From: Sphingomonas palmae
GTDB lineage: Bacteria > Pseudomonadota > Alphaproteobacteria > Sphingomonadales > Sphingomonadaceae
Direction: 5' to 3'
NCBI RefSeq assembly: GCF_900109565.1
Contig: NZ_FNZZ01000002.1
Coordinates: 310,001 to 374,000, forward strand
Length of the DNA: 64,000 bases
The position numbers and the translations under genes were made by a program. Positions 1 through 9,114 of the stretch are shown one piece after another. The stretch's first letter is position 1. Each line of letters opens with the position of its first letter. A model generated the notes under the pieces. It searched no databases. It worked only from the letters and a program-made list of their open reading frames with translations, and was not told the origin of the DNA.

Positions 1-805
1 TCGCCTCGTCGCTCGCCAGCATGACGTAGGGCGGCGCGAGCTCCGCCGGCTGCGCCGCGCGCCCGATCGGCGTTTCCTGCCCGAACGACTTCACCTGATC
101 GGCGGGCATCGTCGACGGGATCAGCGGGGTCCACACCGGCCCCGGCGCGACCGCGTTGACGCGGATGCCGCGCTTGGCGAGCATCTGCGCCAGCCCGGCG
201 GTGAAATTGTGGATCGCGCCCTTGGTGGTGGCATAGGCGAGCAAGGTCGGCAGCGGCTTGTCGGCGTTGACCGATGTCGTGTTGATGATCGACGATCCCT
301 CGCGCATGTGTGGCACCGCGGCTTTGCAGAGATAGAACATCGCGTGCATGTTGATCGCGAAGGTCTTCTCCCATTCGTCATCGGCGATGTCCTCGATCTC
401 GGCGAAGGTGTGCTGGTAGGCCGCATTGTTGACCAGCACGTCGACGCGCCCGAACGCCTCCACCGCCTTGGCGACGACCGCGCGGGCGTGTTCGGGATCG
501 CTGATGTCGCCGGGCACCAGCACCGCCTTGCGTCCCGCGTCCTCGACCAGCCGCTTGGTCTCGGCCGCGTCGTCGTCCTCGTTCAGGTAGCTGATCAGCA
601 CGTCCGCGCCCTCGCGCGCGAAGGCGAGCGCGACGGCGCGCCCGATCCCGCTGTCGCCGCCGGTCACGATCGCCTTGCGGTTGTTCAACCGACCATAGCC
701 GATGTAGCTGTCCTCGCCGTGATCGGGGCGCGGGTCCATCTGCTCGGTGTGGCCGGGCACCTCCTGCTGCTGCTCGGCGAAAGGCGGTTCGGGGCGAAAG
801 GTCAT
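1..805 (-). CDS. SDR family oxidoreductase (partial, C-terminus outside window)
   Basis: NAD(P)-dependent short-chain dehydrogenase of the YghA/general-stress type; the substrate cannot be told from sequence, though this subgroup is often annotated as a glucose/ribitol-type dehydrogenase. The 268 visible residues hold a proline/glutamine-rich N-terminal extension (about 1-40), the Rossmann motif TGGDSGIG at 48-55, NNAAY at 126-130, a Ser near 178 and the catalytic YATTK at 191-195, followed by the PGPVWTPL segment typical of the family. The start ATG follows GGAGTC-like purine sequence. Only the last residues are lost at the window edge. It lies 62 bases upstream of the ABC1 kinase gene in the same direction and may share its transcript. 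Confidence 0.9.
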   Translation of the reverse strand, partial: MTFRPEPPFAEQQQEVPGHTEQMDPRPDHGEDSYIGYGRLNNRKAIVTGGDSGIGRAVALAFAREGADVLISYLNEDDDAAETKRLVEDAGRKAVLVPGDISDPEHARAVVAKAVEAFGRVDVLVNNAAYQHTFAEIEDIADDEWEKTFAINMHAMFYLCKAAVPHMREGSSIINTTSVNADKPLPTLLAYATTKGAIHNFTAGLAQMLAKRGIRVNAVAPGPVWTPLIPSTMPADQVKSFGQETPIGRAAQPAELAPPYVMLASDEA

Positions 806-867
806 GCGTGACTCCTGCATCTGCCGACGCACAAAGAACCGGGTCGCCGATGCGTTCCCGCACGCGG

Positions 868-2220
868 TCAGGCGACCGCGGCGGCACCCTCCCCCTCGAT
901 CCGCGCCGCGACCATCGCGCGAATGTCGACCCGCGCCTTCAACCGCGCGGCGAGCAGCGCGGTGCCGCTGATCTTGCGCTGGACGAACAGGGTGTCGATC
1001 GGCGGCACGTGCCAGGTCGAACGGTCGCGCGCCATGTCGATCGCCTGTTCGCGCAACACGCCGACGAAGGCGCGGTCGCCGAAATCGAACACGCCGGGCT
1101 GGTTGAGCTCGGACAGGATCACGTCGATCATGCGGTCGACCAGCGCGCGGTGCGCGGTCGCCGCCGCCTCGCCCATGAACCCCGCCGCGACCGCCGCCTC
1201 GCGCACCGCGTCGCGGTTCCCCGACAGTCCTGCGGCGAGCAGCCGGCGATAACCCGCGCTCGTTTCCGCCGGCACGCCGCGCGCGGCACCGAAATCGAGC
1301 AGCACCAGCCGACCGGTCTCGGGCTGCCAGCGATAATTGGCGAAATTGGGGTCGGTCTGCATCAGCCCCCAGTCGAACAGCTCGCGCAGCACCAGCGCGA
1401 TTAGCCGCGCCATCGCGGCGTCGCGCACCGTCTGGTCACCGTCCTCCAGCGTCTCGATCGGCACGCCCGCGACGAAGTCCATCGCCAACACGCGCTCGGT
1501 CGTCAGCGATGGTTCGAGCTTCGGCACCACGAACCCGTCCTCGCCCGCCAGCAGTTCGCCGTAGCGCGTCAGCATCGCACCCTCGCGGCGGTAATCGGCC
1601 TCCTCGTGCAGCTGCCGCTTGGCTTCTTCCAGCAACGGCTTGATGTCGAGTTCACGCGGCAGCAGCCCCGACACGCGCAGCAGCGTCGCGACATTGTCGA
1701 CGTCGGCGTCGATGCTCTCCTTGACGCCCGGATACTGCACCTTGATCGCCAGTTCGCGCCCGTCGGGCAATCGCGCGCGGTGGACCTGCCCGATCGAGGC
1801 GGCGGCGATCGGGTGCGCCTGGAAATGCGCGAAGCGCCTGCGCCAGCCCTGACCCCACTCGCGCGCCAGCACCGCGTCCAATTGCTTGGGCGGCATATGG
1901 TGCGCGTTGTCGCGCAATCGCGCGAGAATTTGCGTCAGTTCGGGCGGCAGCATGTCGCCGGCGTCCATCGACACCATCTGCCCGAGCTTCATCGCCGCCC
2001 CGCGAAGGTTGGCGAGCTGGTCGGCGACACGCGTCGCGTTGGCGGGGGTGAGCAGCAGGTCGCCCATCCGCGGGCGCTCGCCGTTCGCCAGCCGCCGCGC
2101 GCCCTCGGCAACGACGCCGCCGGCGACTCCGCCCGCCAGCCGCCCGAACGCGCTCACTCTCGCGATCCGCCCGCTCGGCACTGCGCGGCCGCCACCCGTC
2201 ATCCGATCCTCGTCACTCAC
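868..2220 (-). CDS. ABC1/AarF/UbiB-family kinase-like protein
   Basis: Atypical protein-kinase-like ATPase of the ABC1 (COQ8/UbiB) family, whose members support ubiquinone biosynthesis or lipid homeostasis at membranes. 450 residues. The family hallmark KxGQ is seen as KLGQ at 78-81. An alanine-rich loop precedes SIGQVH at 142-147 (the family's A-rich replacement of the glycine loop), and AIKVQYPG at 158-165 carries the ATP lysine. Further on are QTDPNFANY (catalytic-loop equivalent, Asp/Asn) and LLDFGAARG (DFG equivalent). No C-terminal membrane anchor like that of E. coli UbiB is evident, so this is closer to the COQ8/AarF group than to canonical UbiB. I therefore give no gene symbol. Confidence 0.9.
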   Translation of the reverse strand: MSDEDRMTGGGRAVPSGRIARVSAFGRLAGGVAGGVVAEGARRLANGERPRMGDLLLTPANATRVADQLANLRGAAMKLGQMVSMDAGDMLPPELTQILARLRDNAHHMPPKQLDAVLAREWGQGWRRRFAHFQAHPIAAASIGQVHRARLPDGRELAIKVQYPGVKESIDADVDNVATLLRVSGLLPRELDIKPLLEEAKRQLHEEADYRREGAMLTRYGELLAGEDGFVVPKLEPSLTTERVLAMDFVAGVPIETLEDGDQTVRDAAMARLIALVLRELFDWGLMQTDPNFANYRWQPETGRLVLLDFGAARGVPAETSAGYRRLLAAGLSGNRDAVREAAVAAGFMGEAAATAHRALVDRMIDVILSELNQPGVFDFGDRAFVGVLREQAIDMARDRSTWHVPPIDTLFVQRKISGTALLAARLKARVDIRAMVAARIEGEGAAAVA

Positions 2221-2308
2221 GCCGGCACTCCTTCACGCGCCCAACGTTCGCGAATGACGAAGGCTGCGCGAGGTGCTGGCTGGCAGAGCGTGCTGACTGG
2301 GCGGCGCG

Positions 2309-3169
2309 TCAGCAGCGCCGCCTGGGTCCGCTCGGCAGGTAATCGCGCGCGTCGGCAACGTTGAACGTGCCCGACTCGCTCGCGTAGGCGCGCAGCAGCG
2401 GTGCGTGCCCGCCGCCGAAGATCACCACCGTTCGGTCGCCCGGTCGACCCGCGACGCGCGCGAGATTGGCGTAGATCTTCAGATTGCGCGCGTGCCACTG
2501 CCCGACCCAGTTCGCGCCCGGGTTCTCCCGCGCGTCGCCGAAGCGCGCGATGGTGTAATAGGGTGCCTCATTACGCCGGGCGGTGTCGGGATCGGCGTAG
2601 TGACGCAGCCAGTCGCCGACCGACGAGCAGCGCTGACGTGCGCCATTCGCGTCCGCCTCAGCCTGCGCCTGGCGCTGGAACGCGGCCCACTCGGTGCTGC
2701 GCCCATGCGCCTTCATCCAGGCGACGAAATCATAGTCGGCGTCCTTGCCGGGCTTCTCACCCTGGAAGTCGACCGCGTCGACGCGCGGCAAATTCAGCTT
2801 CGCGGCGAGCCGCAGGCCCAACTGGTCGCTTTCATCGGCGGTCAGCTTGTAACGGCCGGCGCGATAATCGGCGTAGCGCTTGTCGAGCTTCGCCTGATCG
2901 GCTGTGTCCCACTCGACCGCGACATGGTTGGGGTGAAACCGTGCGAGCCGATCGACCACCGCTTCGATCTCACGCTGGCGATCAGGCGTCAGCACGTTTT
3001 CTACGCGTGTATTGCCGATGTCCTGTCCGGGATTGCCGAAGTGCGGCGATCCGACGATCAGCAACGCCGGCCTGTTGCCGGAAAAGGACACGCCCTGCGC
3101 CGCCACCACGCTCGTGATCGCACCGACCGACAGCGCCGCCAGCGCTGCCCCGAACCACTTACGCTTCAT
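2309..3169 (-). CDS. DUF5694 (TraB-like) domain secreted protein
   Basis: 286 residues with an N-terminal signal peptide (MKRKWFGAALAALSVGAITSVVAAQ, cleavage probably after VAA). The mature part has the layout of DUF5694 proteins: an early VGSPHFGNPGQD segment, a central region with a VEWD motif, and a late IFGGGHAPLL segment. The paired H..GN and GGGH motifs recall the TraB/GumN/ChaN superfamily, whose members are thought to bind metal or haem or act as peptidases; for this protein the activity is unknown. It probably acts in the periplasm. It is preceded by its own short upstream region and followed by the ABC1 kinase gene. Confidence 0.8.
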   Translation of the reverse strand: MKRKWFGAALAALSVGAITSVVAAQGVSFSGNRPALLIVGSPHFGNPGQDIGNTRVENVLTPDRQREIEAVVDRLARFHPNHVAVEWDTADQAKLDKRYADYRAGRYKLTADESDQLGLRLAAKLNLPRVDAVDFQGEKPGKDADYDFVAWMKAHGRSTEWAAFQRQAQAEADANGARQRCSSVGDWLRHYADPDTARRNEAPYYTIARFGDARENPGANWVGQWHARNLKIYANLARVAGRPGDRTVVIFGGGHAPLLRAYASESGTFNVADARDYLPSGPRRRC

Positions 3170-3241
3170 CGCATCAACTCCCCGCCGTCACCACCGTGGT
3201 ACACGGCGGGGAGGATGCTTCAACCCGTCAGGTCCAGAAGG

Positions 3242-3454
3242 TCACACGCGCGGCGGTACGCCGGCGCGCGACGCCTTGTGGCGGTCGTAAGCCTTCTTGC
3301 CCAGGTACGCCGCGCTCGCCGCCATGCCGAGCGGCCCCATGCGCGAAAGCCCGCGCGTCAGCAGCCCGCCGATCACTGCGCCCTTCACACCGCCACCGCG
3401 ATTGCTCTGGCTCACTTCGCGGCCGACCAGCGCACCCAGTATCGTCCTCAACAT
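3242..3454 (-). CDS. Small glycine-rich hypothetical protein (70 aa)
   Basis: 70-residue basic protein of unknown function. I chose the ATG whose A overlaps the stop of the upstream 68-aa gene (TGATG), which strongly suggests translational coupling; a longer reading frame upstream runs through the neighbour in another frame and is not credible. The sequence contains GGGVKGAVIGGLLTRGLSRMGPLGMAASAAYLGKKAYD in outline, that is, a glycine/alanine-rich amphipathic or membrane-inserting stretch flanked by basic residues. The pair with the 68-aa gene looks like a small two-gene operon of membrane-associated proteins. Confidence 0.6.
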   Translation of the reverse strand: MLRTILGALVGREVSQSNRGGGVKGAVIGGLLTRGLSRMGPLGMAASAAYLGKKAYDRHKASRAGVPPRV

Positions 3455-3660
3455 CACACAGCCTCCTTGATCCGGTCGCTCAGCACCGCGACGCCTTTCA
3501 ACACGCCCCACCCGATCGCGTAGGTAACCGCGATCGGCAGAACCACTTTCAACACGTTTGCGGTGACCGCGCCGATCAGCGCGCCGTCCGCGGCGCTGTC
3601 GTCGCCCGACATGCCGTCGATCGCGCCGCCGATCAGTGCTCCGATGGTTGTTGCACCCAT
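3454..3660 (-). CDS. Small membrane protein (68 aa)
   Basis: 68-residue hypothetical protein with two hydrophobic parts: an N-terminal glycine-rich stretch (GALIGGAIDGM, glycine-zipper-like) and a C-terminal transmembrane-like segment (about 36-60, VLKVVLPIAVTYAIGWGVLKGVAVL). A very good ribosome-binding site, AAGGAGAT, lies about 7 bases before the ATG, which supports it as a real gene despite its size. Its stop codon overlaps the start of the following 70-aa gene by one base, so the two are likely coupled. Function unknown. Confidence 0.65.
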   Translation of the reverse strand: MGATTIGALIGGAIDGMSGDDSAADGALIGAVTANVLKVVLPIAVTYAIGWGVLKGVAVLSDRIKEAV

Positions 3661-3734
3661 GAAATGATCTCCTTTGCCGGGGTAATGAGCGGAGGCGAGC
3701 CGCGGTTCCGGCGCGGACCTACTTCGTGCCGATC

Positions 3735-5123
3735 TCAGCGCCCGATCATCGATTCCGGGCGCACGACGCGGTCGAACGTCTCGGCATCGACCAGCCCGAG
3801 CGCCAGTCCCGCCTCGCGCAGCGTCAGCCCCTCGGCGTGCGCGTGCTTGGCGATCTTGGCGGCATTGTCATACCCGATCTCGGGCGCGAGCGCGGTGACG
3901 AGCATCAGCGAGCGGTCGAGCAGCTCCGCGATCCGCACCTCGTTTGGCACGATGCCGGTGACGCAGCGCTCTTCGAACGCACGCATGCCGGTTGCCAGCA
4001 GGTCCATCGATCGGAGCACGTTGCTGCCGATCAACGGCTTGAACACGTTGAGCTCGAGATGCCCCTGCATGCCCCCGACCGTCACCGCGACGTGGTTCCC
4101 CGTCACCTGCGCGGCGACCATCGTCAGCATCTCGCACTGCGTCGGGTTGACCTTGCCCGGCATGATCGAGCTGCCGGGCTCGTTCGCGGGCAGATCGATT
4201 TCGGCCAGGCCCGAACGCGGACCCGACGCGAGTAGGCGGATATCGTTGGCGATCTTGGTCAAGGCGACCGCCAGCGTGTTGAGCGCTCCCGACAGCTGCA
4301 CCAGCGCGTCGTTGCTCGCCAGCGCCTCGAACTTGTTGTCCGCGGGGACGAAGCGTATGCCGGTCAGCGCCGCGATCTCGGTCGCCACGTCGCGGTCGAA
4401 CTTGGGCGGTGCGTTCAGGCCCGTACCGACCGCGGTGCCGCCCTGCGCCAGCTTGTTGACGTCGATCAGCGCCGCGTCGATCCGCGCGCGGCACGCGGAC
4501 AGCTGCGCGGCGTAGCCCGAGAATTCCTGCCCCAACGTCAGCGGCGTCGCGTCCTGCAAATGCGTGCGCCCGATCTTGACCAGATCGTCCCATTCGCGCG
4601 CCTTCGCGTCGATTGCGTCGTGCAGGCTGGTCAATGCGGGCAGCAGCTCCGCCGCCGCCTTGATCGAGGCCGCAACGTGCAGCGCGGTCGGGAAGCTGTC
4701 GTTCGACGACTGCCCGCGGTTGACGTCGTCGTTGGGGTGAACGGGTGTCTTGCCGCCACGCGTGCCGCCAAGCGCCTCGTTGGCGCGTCCGGCGATTACC
4801 TCGTTGACGTTCATGTTCGACTGCGTGCCCGACCCCGTCTGCCAGATGACGAGCGGGAACTGGTCATCCAGGCGACCGTCGATCACCTCGCGCGCCGCCG
4901 CCTCGATCGCGTCGGCCTTGTCCGCCTCCAACCCGTGGCGCTTGTTGACGCGCGCCGCGGCCAGTTTGACGAAAGCCAGCGCGCGGACGATCTCGATCGG
5001 CATCCGCTCGCGCGCGCCGAACGGAAAGTTCTCCAGGCTGCGCTCGGTCTGCGCGCCCCAGTAAGCGTCGGCGGGGACCTCGATCGGTCCGATCGAATCG
5101 GTTTCGGTGCGTGTGTCGGCCAT
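3735..5123 (-). CDS. fumC: Class II fumarate hydratase
   Basis: Reversible hydration of fumarate to L-malate in the TCA cycle; iron-independent cytosolic homotetramer. 462 residues, the normal length for FumC. The superfamily signatures are all present: [13 protein letters not shown] at 97-109, the substrate-loop region [15 protein letters not shown] around 128-142, the catalytic His in [10 protein letters not shown] near 188, and the lyase signature [11 protein letters not shown] at 317-327 containing the catalytic Ser. It stands alone, between the small membrane-protein pair and sspB, all on the same strand. As an iron-sulfur-free enzyme it would be expected to keep working under oxidative stress, but no regulator site is visible here. 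Confidence 0.97.
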   Translation of the reverse strand: MADTRTETDSIGPIEVPADAYWGAQTERSLENFPFGARERMPIEIVRALAFVKLAAARVNKRHGLEADKADAIEAAAREVIDGRLDDQFPLVIWQTGSGTQSNMNVNEVIAGRANEALGGTRGGKTPVHPNDDVNRGQSSNDSFPTALHVAASIKAAAELLPALTSLHDAIDAKAREWDDLVKIGRTHLQDATPLTLGQEFSGYAAQLSACRARIDAALIDVNKLAQGGTAVGTGLNAPPKFDRDVATEIAALTGIRFVPADNKFEALASNDALVQLSGALNTLAVALTKIANDIRLLASGPRSGLAEIDLPANEPGSSIMPGKVNPTQCEMLTMVAAQVTGNHVAVTVGGMQGHLELNVFKPLIGSNVLRSMDLLATGMRAFEERCVTGIVPNEVRIAELLDRSLMLVTALAPEIGYDNAAKIAKHAHAEGLTLREAGLALGLVDAETFDRVVRPESMIGR

Positions 5124-5190
5124 GCACGATCAAGCGCGCGGGCACGCAAGTCGTTGCACGCGCCCGCGGATCAACCGCGCGTGAGCCGCC

Positions 5191-5673
5191 TCACTTCTTG
5201 CGCTTGAAATCCACCGCGACGACGTTGCTGCCGTCCTGCTGCTCTGCGGTCGGCGTTCCGTCATTCTCCGCCGGATCGTGCCCGCCCGGACCGTCGCCCG
5301 GCCCTTCCTGCGCCTGGAAACGCAGCTCGAAATTGACTGCGGGATCGTGAAACCCCGTAATCGCCGAATAGGGGATCACCAGCTTCGACGGCACCTGGTT
5401 GAACGACAGCCCGACCGAGAATTTCTGCTCGTCGACCAGCAGGTCCCAGAACCGGTTCTGCAGCACGATCGTCATCTCGTCGGGAAAACGCTCGATTAGT
5501 CGCTGCGGAATGTCGACGCCGGGCGCCTGCGTCTTGAACGTGATGTAGAAATGGTGCTCGCCGGGCAGCCCGCCCGTTTCCGCCACGGTGTTGAGCACGC
5601 GGCCCACCACCGCACGCAGGGCTTCCTGGACGATCTCGTCGTACGGTATCAGGCTGTCGGGCATCTCGCTCAT
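5191..5673 (-). CDS. sspB: SspB family protein, ClpXP substrate adaptor (alpha type)
   Basis: 160 residues of the alphaproteobacterial SspB family (formerly DUF1321). In Caulobacter the homologue tethers ssrA-tagged proteins to ClpX for degradation by ClpXP. The N-terminal folded domain spans about 1-115 with the conserved start ([20 protein letters not shown]), the HFYITFKT strand, and the [19 protein letters not shown] and [21 protein letters not shown] segments. The tail is acidic and flexible and ends in a short basic motif [10 protein letters not shown], which resembles the C-terminal ClpX-binding peptide of the family. It is divergent from hisB, with about 90 bases between the two starts. 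Confidence 0.9.
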   Translation of the reverse strand: MSEMPDSLIPYDEIVQEALRAVVGRVLNTVAETGGLPGEHHFYITFKTQAPGVDIPQRLIERFPDEMTIVLQNRFWDLLVDEQKFSVGLSFNQVPSKLVIPYSAITGFHDPAVNFELRFQAQEGPGDGPGGHDPAENDGTPTAEQQDGSNVVAVDFKRKK

Positions 5674-5766
5674 CGCGGCGCATGGGTAGCGCCGTGGCTG
5701 GCCCGGTCAAGAGTGCGCGGCAGCCGCGAACTTGCCTGGCGCGGCGGCGGCGCTAAGGGAGCCTCC

Positions 5767-6354
5767 ATGCGGACCGCGACCATCAAGCGCTCGACCAGCG
5801 AGACCAGCATCGAGGTTACCGTCAACCTCGACGGCACCGGCGTCTACCATGTCGCCACCGGCGTTGGCTTCTTCGACCACATGCTCGAACAACTCTCGCG
5901 TCACTCGCTGATCGACCTGGACGTGAAGACGACGGGCGATCTCCACATCGACGCGCACCACACGGTCGAGGATACCGCGCTGGCACTCGGTGCCGCGGTC
6001 GCGCAGGCGCTCGGCGACAAGCGCGGCATCCGCCGCTACGGCGACGCGCTGTCGCCGATGGACGAGGTGCTGACGCGCGTGTCGCTCGACATCTCGGGGC
6101 GTCCGTGGCTGGTGTGGCGCGCACCGTTCGGGCAGGCGACGCTCGGCACGATGGACACCGAATTGTTCGAGCATTTCTTCCACTCGTTCGCCCAGACCGC
6201 CGGCATTACGCTCCACGTCGAATTGCTCCACGGCCACAACAACCACCATATCGCCGAGAGCGCTTTCAAGGGCCTCGCACGCGCGCTGCGCACCGCGACC
6301 GAAATCGACCCTCGTAAGGCCGACGCGATCCCATCGACCAAGGGTGTGTTGTGA
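5767..6354 (+). CDS. hisB: Imidazoleglycerol-phosphate dehydratase
   Basis: Sixth step of histidine synthesis: dehydrates imidazole glycerol phosphate to imidazole acetol phosphate with Mn2+. 195 residues, the monofunctional form (no N-terminal histidinol-phosphatase domain as in E. coli). Metal-binding motifs HHTVED at 64-69 and a second HNNHHIAES motif near 158-166 are intact, as is the FFDHML segment near 35-40. I place the start at the ATG reading [10 protein letters not shown], preceded by GGGAGCC; the reading frame is open further upstream but without family similarity. First gene of the cluster hisB-H-A-F-E. Confidence 0.96.
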   Translation: MRTATIKRSTSETSIEVTVNLDGTGVYHVATGVGFFDHMLEQLSRHSLIDLDVKTTGDLHIDAHHTVEDTALALGAAVAQALGDKRGIRRYGDALSPMDEVLTRVSLDISGRPWLVWRAPFGQATLGTMDTELFEHFFHSFAQTAGITLHVELLHGHNNHHIAESAFKGLARALRTATEIDPRKADAIPSTKGVL

Positions 6355-6364
6355 GCGTGCAACC

Positions 6365-6976
6365 GTGACGCTCGCGCTGATCGACTACGGCGCGGGCAAC
6401 CTCCACTCGGTCGAGAACGCGCTTCGGGCAGCGGGCTGCACCGACCTGACGGTCACCGCCGACGCCGACACGGTCGCGCGCGCCGACCGAATCGTCCTGC
6501 CCGGCGTCGGCGCGTTCGGCGCCTGCGCGACCGCGTTGCGCGGCGTGCCCGGCATGGTCGAGGCGCTGGAACAGCGCGTCCGGCGTGAGGGCGCACCATT
6601 CCTCGGCATCTGCGTCGGGATGCAGCTGATGGCGGAAGCGGGCGAGGAACTGGGCACGCACGCCGGGCTCGGCTGGGTCAGCGGGCGCGTGCGGCTGATC
6701 GACGCCGCGGGCACTGATGCGAAGGTGCCGCACATGGGCTGGAACGACGTGGTGCCGACGCGCGCGCACCCGTTGATCGCGCCGGGCGAGGCCTATTTCC
6801 TTCACAGCTTCGCGTTCCAGGGCGACGATTCCGATGTGATCGCCACCACCGATCACGCCGGCGCCGTGACCGCCGCCGTTGCGCGCGACAACATGGTCGG
6901 CGTGCAATTCCACCCCGAGAAGAGCCAGCGCTACGGCCTCGCCCTCCTCGACCGTTTCCTGAAGTGGCGTCCATGA
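6365..6976 (+). CDS. hisH: Imidazole glycerol phosphate synthase glutamine amidotransferase subunit
   Basis: Class I glutaminase that supplies ammonia to HisF for making imidazole glycerol phosphate. With the GTG start reading [15 protein letters not shown] it has 203 residues, typical for HisH, and begins 10 bases after hisB stops. The nucleophile Cys is in [11 protein letters not shown] (Cys 83), and the His/Glu of the catalytic triad are in FHPEKSQ near the C-terminus. The oxyanion-loop glycines (LPGVGAFG) are present. Its stop overlaps the start of hisA by 4 bases (ATGA). Confidence 0.95.
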   Translation: MTLALIDYGAGNLHSVENALRAAGCTDLTVTADADTVARADRIVLPGVGAFGACATALRGVPGMVEALEQRVRREGAPFLGICVGMQLMAEAGEELGTHAGLGWVSGRVRLIDAAGTDAKVPHMGWNDVVPTRAHPLIAPGEAYFLHSFAFQGDDSDVIATTDHAGAVTAAVARDNMVGVQFHPEKSQRYGLALLDRFLKWRP

Positions 6977-7707
6977 GTCTGATTGTCTTCCCCGCCATCG
7001 ACCTGAAGGCCGGTCAGGTCGTCCGCCTCGCCGAAGGCGACATGGCACGCGCCACCGTCTACGGCGACGACCCCGCGGCGCAGGCTGCCAAGTTCGCCGA
7101 CGCCGGCGCGGGCCACCTCCACGTCGTCGACCTCGACGGCGCGTTCGCAGGAGAGAGCGTCAACGGCGATGCGGTACGCCAGATCGTGACGACCTTCCCA
7201 GGTCACGTACAGCTAGGTGGCGGCATCCGAACGCCCGAGGCGGTCGCCGCCTGGTTCGACCTCGGCGTCGCGCGCGTCGTGATCGGCACCGCCGCGCTCG
7301 AGAATCCCGACTTCGTCCGCGACATGGCGCGCGACTTCCCCGGCGGCATCGTCGTCGCGGTCGACGCCAAGGACGGCATGGTCGCGACCAAGGGCTGGGC
7401 CGACGTCTCGACCGTTTCGGCGACCGACCTAGCGCGCCGCTTCGAGGACGCGGGCGTCGCCGCCGTGCTCTTCACCGACGTCGGTCGCGACGGGATGCTC
7501 AAGGGCTGCAACGTCGAAGCGACGGTCGACCTCGCGCGCAGCGTCGACATCCCGGTGATCGCGAGCGGCGGGGTGAAGGGGATCGCCGACATCCACGTCC
7601 TCGCGCTCCACGCGGGCGACGGCGTCGAAGGCGTCATCACCGGCCGCGCGCTCTACGATGGGCGGCTGGACCTCGCCGCCGCGCTGTCGGTCGCATCCGC
7701 CGCATGA
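6973..7707 (+). CDS. hisA: Phosphoribosylformimino-5-aminoimidazole carboxamide ribotide isomerase
   Basis: Amadori isomerase converting ProFAR to PRFAR in histidine synthesis; a (beta/alpha)8 barrel. 244 residues from the ATG that overlaps the hisH stop (ATGA). Catalytic acids are Asp10 in [14 protein letters not shown] and the Asp in VVAVDAKDG (about 128). Phosphate-binding glycines are seen in QLGGGIRT and VIASGGVKG. Its stop in turn overlaps hisF by 4 bases, so hisH-A-F are tightly coupled. Confidence 0.96.
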   Translation: MSLIVFPAIDLKAGQVVRLAEGDMARATVYGDDPAAQAAKFADAGAGHLHVVDLDGAFAGESVNGDAVRQIVTTFPGHVQLGGGIRTPEAVAAWFDLGVARVVIGTAALENPDFVRDMARDFPGGIVVAVDAKDGMVATKGWADVSTVSATDLARRFEDAGVAAVLFTDVGRDGMLKGCNVEATVDLARSVDIPVIASGGVKGIADIHVLALHAGDGVEGVITGRALYDGRLDLAAALSVASAA

Positions 7708-8465
7708 CCGTCCGCGCGCGCGTCATCCCGTGCCTCGACGTGGCGAACGGGCGCGTCGTGAAGGGCGTCAACTTCGTCGATCTGATCGATGCGGGCGATC
7801 CGGTCCAGCAGGCGCGCGCCTATGACAAGGCAGGCGCCGACGAGCTCTGTTTCCTAGACATCACCGCCAGTCACGAGGCGCGGGGCACGATCCTCGACGT
7901 GGTCCGTCGCACCGCCGCTGTCTGCTTCATGCCGCTGACCGTCGGCGGCGGGGTGCGCACCGCGGAGGACGCGCGCGCGCTGCTGCTGGCGGGCGCGGAC
8001 AAGGTCGCGGTCAATTCCGCCGCCGTGTCGCGGCCCGAGGTGGTCGCCGACATCGCCGAGCGCTTCGGCGCGCAATGTTGCGTTGCCAGCATCGACGCGC
8101 GCCGCGTCGAGAACGGCTGGGAGGTGTTCACGCACGGCGGGCGCCGCGCGACCGGCATCGACGCTGTCGCGCACGCGCTCCGCCTCGCCGAACTGGGTGC
8201 GGGCGAGCTGCTCGTCACCTCGATGGACCGCGACGGCACGCGCGGCGGCTACGACCTCGAGCTAGTCCGCGCGATCGCCGACCGCACGAGCGTGCCCGTC
8301 GTCGCCTCGGGCGGCGTCGGTACGCTGGGCGACCTCGTCGCCGGCGTGACGCAGGGCCACGCATCCGCGGTGCTCGCCGCCTCGATCTTCCACTTCGGCG
8401 AGGCGACGATCGCCGACGCGCACGCGGCACTCGCAGCCGCGGGCGTTCCGGTGCGCACGCACTGA
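7704..8465 (+). CDS. hisF: Imidazole glycerol phosphate synthase cyclase subunit
   Basis: Cyclase partner of HisH, forming imidazole glycerol phosphate and AICAR from PRFAR and ammonia. 253 residues, full length. General acid/base residues are Asp12 in [14 protein letters not shown] and the Asp in VASIDARRV (about 131). Barrel phosphate motifs TVGGGVRT and VVASGGVGT are present. Start overlaps hisA by 4 bases. The histidine cluster is then interrupted by a 61-aa membrane-protein gene before hisE. Confidence 0.97.
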   Translation: MTVRARVIPCLDVANGRVVKGVNFVDLIDAGDPVQQARAYDKAGADELCFLDITASHEARGTILDVVRRTAAVCFMPLTVGGGVRTAEDARALLLAGADKVAVNSAAVSRPEVVADIAERFGAQCCVASIDARRVENGWEVFTHGGRRATGIDAVAHALRLAELGAGELLVTSMDRDGTRGGYDLELVRAIADRTSVPVVASGGVGTLGDLVAGVTQGHASAVLAASIFHFGEATIADAHAALAAAGVPVRTH

Positions 8466-8506
8466 CGCCAACCTTTCGGTGATAATCGTCTGCTAGGGCC
8501 AAGACG

Positions 8507-8692
8507 ATGAACCCGCGCCTGCTTGCTCTCCTGCTCGCCCCCCTGCTCGTCGCGGCGAGCGGACACGACGGGCACCCGCGCCCGCGTACCGCACCCGAGT
8601 TGTCGGACGTGGCGCTGTTCGTCTTCGCGGTCATCGCGGTGTGGCTCACGCGTCGTGCGCTGAGACGCCGCGCCGCAACCCGCAAGGATTGA
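8507..8692 (+). CDS. Small secreted/membrane protein inside the his cluster (61 aa)
   Basis: 61 residues with a short signal-peptide-like N-terminus (MNPRLLALLLAPLLVAASG), a short hydrophilic linker with a PEL motif (RTAPELSD), one hydrophobic segment (VALFVFAVIAVWL) and a basic C-terminus (RRALRRRAATRK). The order P-E motif, membrane segment, arginine cluster is like a PEP-CTERM sorting tail, although the usual PEP is replaced and the mature part is almost absent. It sits between hisF and hisE in the same direction. No function can be assigned; alternatively it is only a small inner-membrane protein. Confidence 0.55.
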   Translation: MNPRLLALLLAPLLVAASGHDGHPRPRTAPELSDVALFVFAVIAVWLTRRALRRRAATRKD

Positions 8693-8750
8693 TCGGGAGC
8701 GTCGCCGCTAAGGATTGACCCGCGTCGCGGGCGGGGGCACCCCGCGCGAC

Positions 8751-9098
8751 ATGGCCGACGACATCCTCGATCGCCTTCAGGCGACGATCGCTGAACGAAA
8801 GGGCGCCGACGCGGGCGCCTCCTACACCGCCTCCTTGTTCCACAAGGGCCGCGCGCGGATCGCGCAGAAACTGGGCGAGGAAGCGACCGAGACGATCATC
8901 GCCGCGATGGGGGACAACCCGCACGCGATCGTGCCCGAGGCCGCCGACCTCATCTACCACCTGCTCGTGCTGCTCGCCGACGCCGGGCTGAGCCTCGGCG
9001 ACGTGCGGATGGAGCTTGCCAAGCGCGAGGGACTAGGCGGACTCGACGAAAAAGCCGCGCGCACCCCGGCCGGACTCCCCCTCTCCTTTCGTCCCTGA
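8751..9098 (+). CDS. hisE: Phosphoribosyl-ATP diphosphatase
   Basis: Second step of histidine synthesis: hydrolyses phosphoribosyl-ATP to phosphoribosyl-AMP and diphosphate. 115 residues from the ATG reading MADDILDRLQATIAERK; the longer upstream reading has no family similarity. MazG-like all-alpha fold with the conserved KLGEEATETIIAA and EAADLIYHLLVLLAD segments, whose acidic residues bind Mg2+. It is a stand-alone HisE rather than a HisIE fusion; hisI is not in the window. The HIT-family gene follows 16 bases downstream. Confidence 0.93.
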   Translation: MADDILDRLQATIAERKGADAGASYTASLFHKGRARIAQKLGEEATETIIAAMGDNPHAIVPEAADLIYHLLVLLADAGLSLGDVRMELAKREGLGGLDEKAARTPAGLPLSFRP

Positions 9099-9114
9099 TC
9101 CCGGAGCCGCAAGC

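Noticed and set aside
2401..3523. Long plus-strand frames opposite the DUF5694 gene
   Set aside because: Arg/Pro-rich shadow translations; the minus-strand gene has a signal peptide and conserved motifs.
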